Source: Chloroflexota bacterium (lineage in GTDB: Bacteria > Chloroflexota > Anaerolineae > Promineifilales > Promineifilaceae). Taken from it: a DNA stretch of 5,648 bases. Shown piece after piece: positions 1-4,423 of the stretch. A program made the position numbers and the translations under genes. Position 1 is the stretch's first letter. Every line of letters begins with the position of its first letter. Where the stretch lies: the NCBI GenBank assembly GCA_024640485.1, contig JAHEEY010000327.1:1-5648 (forward strand). The letters run 5' to 3'. Under the pieces are notes generated by a model. The model searched no databases. It was not told where the DNA came from and saw nothing but the letters and a program-made list of their open reading frames with translations.

Positions 1-1
1 T

Positions 2-238
2 TATCTGTCGGGCAGCATCCCCGGGGCCAGCAGCAAGGTGCTTTTCTACTGTCTCTCGGTGGGCTCGGCCATGGGGGGGAACGGCTCCCTCATCGGGGCG
101 TCGGCCAATATGGTCACCGCCGGTATCGCCGAACGTGCCGGTTCGTCCATCACCTACATGTACTTCTTGAAGAAAGGATTGCCCGCCCTGTTTATTACCG
201 TAGGGCTGGCCACCATCTGGCTGTTCATCCGATTTTAG
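2..238 (+). CDS. ArsB/NhaD (SLC13-like) ion permease, C-terminal fragment
   Basis: This is the last 78 codons of a membrane transporter whose start lies before the window; the frame is open from base 2 to the TAG at 236-238. The visible part contains a glycine-rich stretch (GGNGSLIGASAN, then MVTAGIAERAG), which is typical of the last re-entrant loop of the ArsB/NhaD superfamily of sodium/proton antiporters, arsenite permeases and related anion transporters. A final hydrophobic helix (GLPALFITVGLATIWLFI) follows and the protein stops two residues later. The family acts in the cytoplasmic membrane. Substrate cannot be decided from this fragment, so no symbol is given. A GTG at 38 is internal to the gene and not its start. 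The downstream universal-stress-like gene begins 53 bp later on the same strand and may be co-transcribed. Confidence 0.82.
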   Translation, partial: YLSGSIPGASSKVLFYCLSVGSAMGGNGSLIGASANMVTAGIAERAGSSITYMYFLKKGLPALFITVGLATIWLFIRF

Positions 239-279
239 CGTTAAGCGTAAGCGCGTACCAGGGGGTGAGCCTGGACGCT

Positions 280-283
280 GGAG
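280..283 (+). promoter_or_regulatory. Ribosome binding site of the Usp-like gene
   Basis: GGAG ends 8 bases before the ATG at 292. It supports that start over other in-frame candidates. Confidence 0.6.
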
Positions 284-291
284 AATAGAGT

Positions 292-753
292 ATGTCTGAA
301 AAGAAATTAAACCAGATCCTCTGCGCGGTCCGCGGCGGACCGGAAAGCCGAGAAACGGTTACGTACGCCATTGATTTGGCTCTTAAAAGCGGCGCCCGGC
401 TGACCTTTTTCCATGCCCTGGACGCCGAGTTCTTGAATCATGCCACCATCGGCCCGCTCAGTATCGTCTACCAGGAGCTGGTGGAGATGGGTAAGTTCGC
501 GATGCTCATTCTGGTGGACCGGGCGCAGCGGCGCGGGGTTGCCGAAGTGAATTACGCGGTGCGGGAAGGCAATATCCGCAAGCAACTGCAGCAAGCGGCT
601 ATAGAAACCAAAGCGGAGGTGATGGTGATGGGCCGGCCCACGCGCAGCCAAACCCAGAACGTGATTAAGGTCGATGAAATGGACAGCTTCGCGGCTGAGC
701 TGGAGAGAGAAGGGCAGCTGCGTCTGATCCTGGTTCCCGAAGCTGTTGTTTAA
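292..753 (+). CDS. Universal stress protein (UspA-like) domain protein
   Basis: A 153-residue single-domain cytoplasmic protein of normal length for the Usp family. It shows the expected alternation: an N-terminal strand (QILCAVRGG, 8-16), a helix (SRETVTYAIDLALKSGA, 19-35), a second strand (RLTFFHAL), a long central helix, a strand near VNYAVREGN (87-94), a helix ending in AEVMVMGRP (109-116), and a C-terminal strand LILVPE. In ATP-binding Usps the MVMG segment continues into G-x2-G-x9-G-S/T. Here it reads GRPTRSQTQNVIKVDEMD, so that motif is absent and nucleotide binding is doubtful. The gene lies directly behind an ArsB/NhaD-type permease; free-standing Usp proteins often sit beside transporters, so a regulatory or accessory role for that permease is a reasonable inference. 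It is convergent with the next gene. Confidence 0.8.
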   Translation: MSEKKLNQILCAVRGGPESRETVTYAIDLALKSGARLTFFHALDAEFLNHATIGPLSIVYQELVEMGKFAMLILVDRAQRRGVAEVNYAVREGNIRKQLQQAAIETKAEVMVMGRPTRSQTQNVIKVDEMDSFAAELEREGQLRLILVPEAVV

Positions 754-768
754 CGGCAGAGAGGTGAA

Positions 769-1662
769 CTAGGAAGCGGGCATGCTGTTTGCCCGCCGCG
801 CCGCCAGGAAGCCGTAACAGCCAATGAGCATCACCGTGATCATGAAGAAGGTGTAGAGGGCGGCCGGCAGCGTGGTGTAATCGAGCAGCGCGGGATAGCG
901 CAGCAGGTTGATAAGCTGTAGGGCGCCGTAAAGAGCGTAGCTGGCCATACCGGGGGAGAGCCGCCACCAGTCGTTTTCCCAGACAGCTTGCAGGGTACTG
1001 GTACCAATCCCTACGCCCCAGGCGCCGATGGCCCGGGATGTCAGCGGGGATAGGGCCCACGGCCAATGGGGAATAACCGCCTTGGGGAGGAGGAGCATGG
1101 CCGCCCCGAGCAGGAACATGACGGCGCCCTGGATAATCAAGGTGGTGCGTATCCAAGTGGGCAGCGGCGCTTTGCGGCCCGGGTCACTCCCCGGCTGCCG
1201 TATCTGACCGGCCCAGAGGATGCCCAAGGCGACAGGAACGGCGATGTACACGCCCAGCCATACCCAGGTGCCGGCGGCGGTGATGAATTGGGGGCTGCCG
1301 AAATGGAAACGATCCAGGTGGACCAGGGTGACGATCAAGGTCAGCAGGGTGAACAGCCAGACACCTGGCACCGCTGGGCGTGCCTGAGCCCAGATCGATC
1401 TGCGAGCAGAGAGGAATTCCAGCAGGAAGCTGGCCAGGTAGCCGGCGCCTAAGAAGGCGGCGGTCAGCGGCGGGTTGATGGTCCATGAGAAGTAGATGTC
1501 GGTCTGCTCGGAAAGCAGAAAAAGCGAGAGGCCGACGGAGAGGACCAGACCGCTGGCGACGTAGAGTATGAATCGAATACCTGGGGTGACCTTTCTTAGA
1601 TGCATGCCTGAATGTATAGCATATCGAGATACCTGAGGGGTGTGTTTCTCATCGGATTCCAA
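769..1662 (-). CDS. Hypothetical multi-pass membrane protein (about 8 TM helices)
   Basis: I do not recognise this 297-residue protein. Hydrophobic segments lie near residues 30-50, 65-86, 99-117, 127-151, 172-193, 207-227 (weaker), 239-256 and 266-288. A short basic loop follows TM2 (SARRSIWAQAR) and another lies around 155-168. The C-terminus is short and basic (AARRANSMPAS). No catalytic or transport motif is apparent; tryptophans and aromatics are frequent at helix ends. The longest form starts with TTG at 1660-1662, preceded by GAGAAG, and is bounded upstream by an in-frame TGA at 1672-1674. The alternative ATG at residue 20 (1603-1605) gives 278 residues and keeps all helices but has a poor ribosome site. 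It is convergent with the Usp-like gene, and its upstream region abuts the Tn3 remnant. Confidence 0.7.
   Translation of the reverse strand: MESDEKHTPQVSRYAIHSGMHLRKVTPGIRFILYVASGLVLSVGLSLFLLSEQTDIYFSWTINPPLTAAFLGAGYLASFLLEFLSARRSIWAQARPAVPGVWLFTLLTLIVTLVHLDRFHFGSPQFITAAGTWVWLGVYIAVPVALGILWAGQIRQPGSDPGRKAPLPTWIRTTLIIQGAVMFLLGAAMLLLPKAVIPHWPWALSPLTSRAIGAWGVGIGTSTLQAVWENDWWRLSPGMASYALYGALQLINLLRYPALLDYTTLPAALYTFFMITVMLIGCYGFLAARRANSMPAS
776..796 (+). terminator. Possible terminator hairpin behind the Usp-like gene
   Basis: A perfect 7-bp GC-rich stem (GCGGGCA pairing with TGCCCGC) closes a 7-base loop, 23 bases after the Usp stop codon. It has no U-run behind it and lies inside the last codons of the convergent gene, so it may be only a by-product of coding sequence. 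Confidence 0.3.
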
Positions 1663-1677
1663 TCTGACTTCTCAAGG

Positions 1678-1690
1678 CATCGGGCCGATG
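1678..1690. repeat. Short palindrome upstream of the membrane-protein gene
   Basis: CATCGG-G-CCGATG is a perfect inverted repeat with 6-bp arms and a 1-bp centre, 15 bp before the TTG start. It has the size of a dimeric regulator's operator, but no family can be named. Confidence 0.3.
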
Positions 1691-1713
1691 TCATCATGGC
1701 CGGTATCGACAAC

Positions 1714-1745
1714 GGGTAAATACGCTATACGTCCGAAAACTCACA
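1714..1745. repeat. Left terminal inverted repeat of the Tn3-family element
   Basis: The outer 12 bp (1714-1725) are the exact reverse complement of 2466-2477; over 32 bp, 24 positions agree. The inner part contains CGAAAACTCAC at 1734-1744, which is identical to an 11-bp stretch in the inner half of the classical 38-bp repeat of Tn3. The GGGT edge also fits the GGGGT-type start of this family. Confidence 0.72.
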
Positions 1746-1811
1746 CCACTGGCTGACCCATGTATACTGCCGACAAGAACGGTTTGTCTGGTTGCAGCGG
1801 TGCCGGTATTG

Positions 1812-2446
1812 TGTCCAGACAGTAATGAGTTAGCGGGAAAGTGGATCACGCAGTTTGGGATCTGAGCCAGAAGGCGGGCCAAAGTTCCGAATATAGCCTT
1901 CCCAATGCTCAACGTTGTGCAACACATCAAGCAGATGACGTTCCGGCAGTTGTGATTTCATGATGGCTTCCAGTTTTTCGGCATCTTCGGGTGCGGGCAG
2001 GCGCGTTAACTGGTGCAAATGGGGTTTGCCATCAGCATCAAAGTAGAGGTCGCTTTCGTTGGTCGGGGCATCGTCAACTCGATGGGCTAATTCAATGAAC
2101 TGCCGACGCAATGTCTTCACGAAATCGCCAGCTGATTTGGGCAAACCAACGGCGGAGCAGTACCCTTGCAAAATATACTTGCATTCTGACCAGGGCAGCA
2201 ACTGGGTGCGATAATCGGGGCATAGCTTTCTATTCATTCAACATACAAATCACCGTTGCTAAGACCATCAGCAATGTAGCTGAAGACACACAGTTCCAAA
2301 GGTTTCTGCTTGTACATGATTTCGCTGTCTGCCTTGTCCCGGATAGAGGCTTGCCAGCGAAGGATGGCAGAAGAAAGGGAGAAATCAGCCGATAGATGCG
2401 TTGACACTTTCTTTCGATGTTCGCGGAAGAGGCGGCCGAACAACAT
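1812..2446 (-). pseudogene. tnpA: Tn3-family transposase (tnpA) remnant, middle part only
   Basis: Read on the minus strand, the first frame gives LRWQASIRDK, then PLELCVFSYIADGLSNGDLYVE. It is broken by TGA at 2234-2236, continues as ESYA, and shifts frame at about 2217-2218 (two extra bases). The second frame runs DYRTQLLPWSEC, GLPKSAGDFVKTLR, ERHLLDVLHNVEHW and FGPPSGSDPKL. These match, in order, conserved blocks of Tn3-family TnpA. TAA at 1830-1832 falls where the family has the Y of an RYLITVF-like segment; LITVWT is still readable behind it. About 170-200 of roughly 1000 residues remain. The family's DDE catalytic residues lie after SGSDPKL, so they are deleted. FREHRKKV at the upstream edge may be an earlier TnpA segment joined by an internal deletion. 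The gene is non-functional. Confidence 0.85.
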
Positions 2447-2477
2447 GTGAATAAACGCATCTATTGCGTATTTACCC
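2446..2477. repeat. Right terminal inverted repeat of the Tn3-family element
   Basis: This is the partner of the left repeat, read inward on the minus strand from 2477. The outer 12 bp are identical. The inner half has diverged but keeps CTCAC-like spacing (TTCACA at 2446-2451). The tnpA remnant begins immediately inside it. Confidence 0.7.
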
Positions 2478-2500
2478 TATCCATTTCCATATAGTTATTC

Positions 2501-2533
2501 AGATTGGTTCAACCTATCAGATTGAACCAATCT
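2501..2533 (-). terminator. 12-bp-stem hairpin behind the SnoaL-like gene
   Basis: AGATTGGTTCAA (2501-2512) is the perfect reverse complement of 2522-2533, with a 9-base loop. It starts 7 bases after the SnoaL-like stop codon on the minus strand, the right position for a transcription terminator at the end of the four-gene operon. Against this, the stem is AT-rich and no U-run follows (GAATAACTAT). It could instead be an RNA-stability element or a protein-binding palindrome at the edge of the transposon relic. Confidence 0.45.
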
Positions 2534-2540
2534 ATTGGAT

Positions 2541-2972
2541 TCAGGCCACTTCCGGTGTGGGGACGAGTCCCAACTGCTGCAACAGGCCCAGGGTGTCAAG
2601 AAAGTTCCAAATCTCGAAGATCTTTCCACCGGCCAGGTGATAAATGGCTGCTCCTTTGACCGTGAGCTGCTTACCCGTGGCCGGAACGCCCATGAATTCA
2701 TTCTGGTGCGTGGCCGTCATCGTATAACGCGTAGCGACCTTTGTACCTTCGGCGATCAAATCGCGTAAGGTAATCTCTATGTCCGGCAAACTCTCTCTAG
2801 CCCCGCCAATGCTAGCTTTCAGTGAGTCCCGCCCATTCAGGCCTGGGATTTGTTGCTCTGGGTATTCAACGACGTCCTCGGCCAGACATTCGTCCAGATA
2901 ATCGAGACGGCCATTATTCCACACCTGCTCAAAATAATTTTGCACAATCATTTTATTTACTTCTGTTGACAT
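2541..2972 (-). CDS. SnoaL-like / ester cyclase fold protein
   Basis: A 143-residue protein of the usual length for the SnoaL-like family, small alpha+beta barrels related to NTF2. Family features in order: an N-terminal helix NKMIVQNYFEQVWNNGRLDYLDECLAED (6-33), PGLNGRD (43-49), SLPDIEITLRDLIAEGTKVATRYTM (61-85), H89 followed by NEFMGVPATGK (91-101), and a C-terminal GGKIFEIWNFLDTLGLLQQLG (115-135) with W122 and D126. SnoaL itself closes a ring in anthracycline synthesis, but most homologues have unknown substrates, so only the fold is assigned. The ATG is preceded by AAGGA with 8 bases spacing. It is probably the last gene of the operon, 88 bp behind the SRPBCC gene, and may also have its own promoter in that gap. 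It is predicted to be cytoplasmic; no signal peptide is seen. Confidence 0.88.
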   Translation of the reverse strand: MSTEVNKMIVQNYFEQVWNNGRLDYLDECLAEDVVEYPEQQIPGLNGRDSLKASIGGARESLPDIEITLRDLIAEGTKVATRYTMTATHQNEFMGVPATGKQLTVKGAAIYHLAGGKIFEIWNFLDTLGLLQQLGLVPTPEVA

Positions 2973-3021
2973 TTGATTTTTCCTTTTTGTGTTAGGCTGG
3001 AACGGACGTTGCCTTCACAGC

Positions 3022-3048
3022 CTCATAATTTACGAACAAGTTTGTCAA
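3022..3048 (-). promoter_or_regulatory. Possible internal promoter before the SnoaL-like gene
   Basis: On the minus strand a perfect TTGACA (3043-3048) is followed, after a short 15-base spacer, by TATGAG (3022-3027), a 4-of-6 match to TATAAT. The start codon is about 50 bases further on. The spacer is shorter than ideal, so this is a weak to moderate candidate. Confidence 0.35.
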
Positions 3049-3060
3049 TGGGTTAAGTCC

Positions 3061-3618
3061 TCAGGCAAATGCTGGTTGGTTGGCTGCTCCGCTCTGGGCT
3101 GATTGTGTTTCGAGAACGGTTTTCAGATAGGCCAGATTGGCAGCCATTTCCTCGCCAGTTTGTTGGGAAAGCTTTTCCGGATCCATGTTTGCAACCATCT
3201 TTCCCAGGAGCTGGAATTGAACCCCCTGGGTGACCCGTGTCCCTTCACCTTGAGGCTCTAGATTAATTTCCCATTCTGCTCTGGCGTTGAGGCCTCCTTT
3301 CTTTTTCGGGGCGAAGGCTGTCCAGGCAACACGTCGGTTCGTATCTAAAACCGTGATTTCGGCCTCGGTATAACCTGTCCCGCCCATCAGCTTGCCCAGC
3401 AAAGGAAAGATCATCTTCATAATCCAGGGAGTGTTCCTTGGTGGTTTCTCTTCCGCCCGAAAAACAGAGCCTACCCCAATTGGTCCAGCCGTGATCTTCG
3501 CTATTTTTGTGGGCTGCTGATTCCACTCCACATGCCGGGGAAACTCACCTACATACTCGTAGACCGACTCAACCGGGGCCGCGATCACGATGGTGCATTC
3601 ACTTGTAAATTCTGCCAT
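3061..3618 (-). CDS. SRPBCC (START/polyketide cyclase-fold) family protein
   Basis: A 185-residue protein, slightly longer than a typical SRPBCC domain (about 140-160) because of a polar Ala/Gln-rich tail (172-185). The N-terminal strand and helix IVIAAPVESVYEYVGEFPRHVEWN (10-33) is the classic family opening. It is followed by IGVGSVFRAEE (47-57), TEAEITVLDTNRRVAWTAFAP (84-104), AEWEINLEPQGEGTRVTQGVQF (114-135) and the long C-terminal helix LSQQTGEEMAANLAYLKTVLE (150-170) that covers the ligand cavity. Members bind hydrophobic small molecules or act as cyclases or aromatases; this one's ligand is unknown. A strong ribosome site, GGAGGT at 3625-3630, lies 6 bases before the ATG. The segment WIMKMIFPLLGKLMGG (65-80) is markedly hydrophobic and could be cavity lining or a membrane-contact loop. 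It is the third gene of the probable operon. Confidence 0.87.
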   Translation of the reverse strand: MAEFTSECTIVIAAPVESVYEYVGEFPRHVEWNQQPTKIAKITAGPIGVGSVFRAEEKPPRNTPWIMKMIFPLLGKLMGGTGYTEAEITVLDTNRRVAWTAFAPKKKGGLNARAEWEINLEPQGEGTRVTQGVQFQLLGKMVANMDPEKLSQQTGEEMAANLAYLKTVLETQSAQSGAANQPAFA

Positions 3619-3646
3619 TGCTATACCTCCATATAACTTTCTGGGT

Positions 3647-3675
3647 GATACGGGTTGCTTTTATGTACCCGCATC
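3647..3675 (-). repeat. Stem-loop in the gap between operon genes
   Basis: In the minus-strand transcript, bases 3667-3675 and 3647-3655 pair over 9 bp (one G-U pair) around an 11-base loop. It lies just behind the DUF6176-like stop codon and has no U-run after it, so a processing or stability role is more likely than termination. It could also be chance. Confidence 0.28.
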
Positions 3676-3678
3676 TGA

Positions 3679-4035
3679 TCACAAAATAACAATGTCGTCC
3701 CAACTGCCCAGTGATGTCAGTGAATAACTGGTAGCCTGGGCGATTTTCAGCAAATCCAGTCCATGCAAGGCCAGGATTTGCTGTCTGAGCCAGCGCTCAA
3801 AAGGTGTGTCCATTTTCGCCAGCCGGGCCAGAGCCGCTTTGCTGTCGCCGATGGATAGATTCACGATAACGGCCGTTCCCCCCGGCGTCTCATGTAACCA
3901 GACTTGCTCCACATGCGAATTAAGCTGATGGCGCCAAACAGTGAAAGCCCGGCTTTGCGAACCCTGAAGCGCTTGCACAAACCGCCGCCACGCTTCTTCC
4001 TTATTGGGCATTACCGGGATGATGAGCATCGTCAT
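3679..4035 (-). CDS. Small conserved protein, resembles DUF6176
   Basis: A 118-residue (or 116-residue) soluble protein of unknown function. The pattern IIPVMPNKEEAWRRFVQALQG (5-25), HVEQVWLHETPGGTAVIVNL (41-60), ALARLAKMDTPFERWLRQQILALHGLD (69-94) resembles small dimeric alpha-beta barrel-like proteins annotated DUF6176. This is from memory of the family pattern and not certain. No catalytic motif is identified. Two starts compete: ATG 4033-4035 with AGGT 4047-4050, and ATG 4027-4029 with GAGGT (4036-4040) exactly 6 bases upstream. The second has the better-placed ribosome site, so translation may begin at residue 3. It is the second gene of the operon, 63 bp behind the YgjV-like gene and 60 bp ahead of the SRPBCC gene. 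Confidence 0.72.
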   Translation of the reverse strand: MTMLIIPVMPNKEEAWRRFVQALQGSQSRAFTVWRHQLNSHVEQVWLHETPGGTAVIVNLSIGDSKAALARLAKMDTPFERWLRQQILALHGLDLLKIAQATSYSLTSLGSWDDIVIL

Positions 4036-4098
4036 ACCTCACGCTTACCTTGCTGGAATCTGAACGTTTCCAATCCTGCTCAAAGACCTTGTCCTCAT

Positions 4099-4341
4099 TT
4101 ATAAGTTGACCTGCGCCTTCCCGCTGACTTGCTTTTGCAAATAAAAAATGTTGACCAGGACGATAAAGGCGTTTAAGGTGGCAACCGGATAGGCGCCGAT
4201 AGAAAACCCGTAGACCGTAAAGAGTAAAGAACCAGACAGATTAATCACCCGGAGCTTGGTCAACGATCGCATCATCAAAGATATTGCGACTAAAGTAGAA
4301 GCCAAATACCCTAATAACTCTAACTGATTGATTGTGTTCAT
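4099..4341 (-). CDS. YgjV-like small inner membrane protein
   Basis: An 80-residue integral membrane protein with three hydrophobic segments (about 7-25, 32-50 and 53-69). The pattern LGYLASTLVAISLMMRSLTKLRVINLSGSLLFTVYGFSIGAYPVATLNAFIVLVNIFYL matches the YgjV-type family repeat. Escherichia coli YgjV is about twice as long, so this is a half-length form of the kind often found as a separate gene. The function of the family is unknown. The polar tail after LQK is short. AAAGGA at 4350-4355 lies 8 bases before the ATG. It is the first gene of the probable four-gene operon and faces away from the SARP-type regulator across an 82-bp intergenic region. Confidence 0.8.
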   Translation of the reverse strand: MNTINQLELLGYLASTLVAISLMMRSLTKLRVINLSGSLLFTVYGFSIGAYPVATLNAFIVLVNIFYLQKQVSGKAQVNL

Positions 4342-4360
4342 AACTCACGTCCTTTATAAT
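4332..4360 (+). promoter_or_regulatory. Candidate promoter of the SARP-type regulator
   Basis: A perfect TATAAT at 4355-4360 stands 17 bases behind TTGTGT (4332-4337, 3 of 6 to the -35 consensus). Transcription would start near 4367, giving a leader of about 57 bases before the ATG at 4424. It overlaps the start and ribosome site of the YgjV-like gene, so the two directions may interfere. Confidence 0.5.
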
Positions 4361-4381
4361 CTTTATCATCACCGTGACCTC

Positions 4382-4387
4382 ATCCTA
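4382..4387 (-). promoter_or_regulatory. Candidate -10 element of the four-gene operon
   Basis: On the minus strand TAGGAT matches TATAAT at 4 of 6 positions, and a start near 4375 would give a leader of about 34 bases to the YgjV-like ATG. There is no recognisable -35 box 17 bases upstream; that place is occupied by the direct-repeat motif, as expected for an activator-dependent promoter. Confidence 0.42.
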
Positions 4388-4397
4388 ACAAACAGAC

Positions 4398-4415
4398 GCG
4401 ATCAAAGTGCGATCA
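4398..4415. promoter_or_regulatory. Candidate SARP operator: two GCGATCA heptamers, 11-bp period
   Basis: GCGATCA occurs at 4398-4404 and again at 4409-4415, separated by exactly 4 bp. SARP regulators are known to bind heptamer direct repeats with an 11-bp period near the -35 position of target promoters. Read on the minus strand, the repeat (TGATCGC twice) ends 10 bp before the TAGGAT box of the operon; classical SARP sites end about 8 bp from it. For the plus-strand regulator gene the repeats lie in the leader, where binding could repress it. The link to the adjacent regulator is inferred from position and spacing only. Confidence 0.45.
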
Positions 4416-4423
4416 CCAAGACT

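Larger units (their letters stand above)
1714..2477 (-). mobile_element. Decayed, internally deleted Tn3-family element
   Basis: This stretch is bounded by two facing copies of GGGTAAATACGC, identical over 12 bp and matching at 24 of the first 32 positions. Between them is only a broken middle piece of a Tn3-family transposase gene. A complete Tn3-family element carries a tnpA of roughly 3 kb plus a resolvase and res site, so this 764-bp relic has lost most of its content and cannot move by itself. In principle it could be mobilised in trans if the ends were still recognised. No 5-bp target duplication is visible (left flank ACAAC, right flank TATCC), which suggests an old or rearranged insertion. 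The segment 1746-1811 shows nothing recognisable beyond a weak 7-bp inverted repeat (1785-1791 with 1815-1821). Confidence 0.75.

Noticed and set aside
665..1156. 163-codon minus-strand open frame
   Set aside because: It overlaps the real membrane-protein gene and the Usp gene in another frame; its product is Arg/His/Pro-rich without domain character, typical of a GC-rich shadow frame.
1066..1452. 128-codon plus-strand open frame
   Set aside because: Antisense to the membrane-protein gene, with a low-complexity Gly/Gln/Glu-rich product; no ribosome site or family pattern.
1785..1821. 7-bp inverted repeat (TGTCTGG / CCAGACA) as a possible res or attachment site
   Set aside because: The arms are short with a 23-base gap, there is no further repeat structure and no resolvase gene nearby.
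1694..1930. 78-codon minus-strand open frame
   Set aside because: It runs out of frame through the tnpA remnant and the left terminal repeat; no family resemblance.
1709..2482. 5-bp target-site duplication around the Tn3 relic
   Set aside because: The flanks ACAAC and TATCC do not match, nor do they when shifted by one base, so no duplication is claimed.
3263..3526. 87-codon minus-strand open frame inside the SRPBCC gene
   Set aside because: Alternative frame of a well-supported gene; polar, featureless product.
2541..3618. Part of a polyketide biosynthetic gene cluster
   Set aside because: The SnoaL-like and SRPBCC folds are widespread outside such pathways and no synthase, carrier protein or tailoring enzyme is visible in the window.
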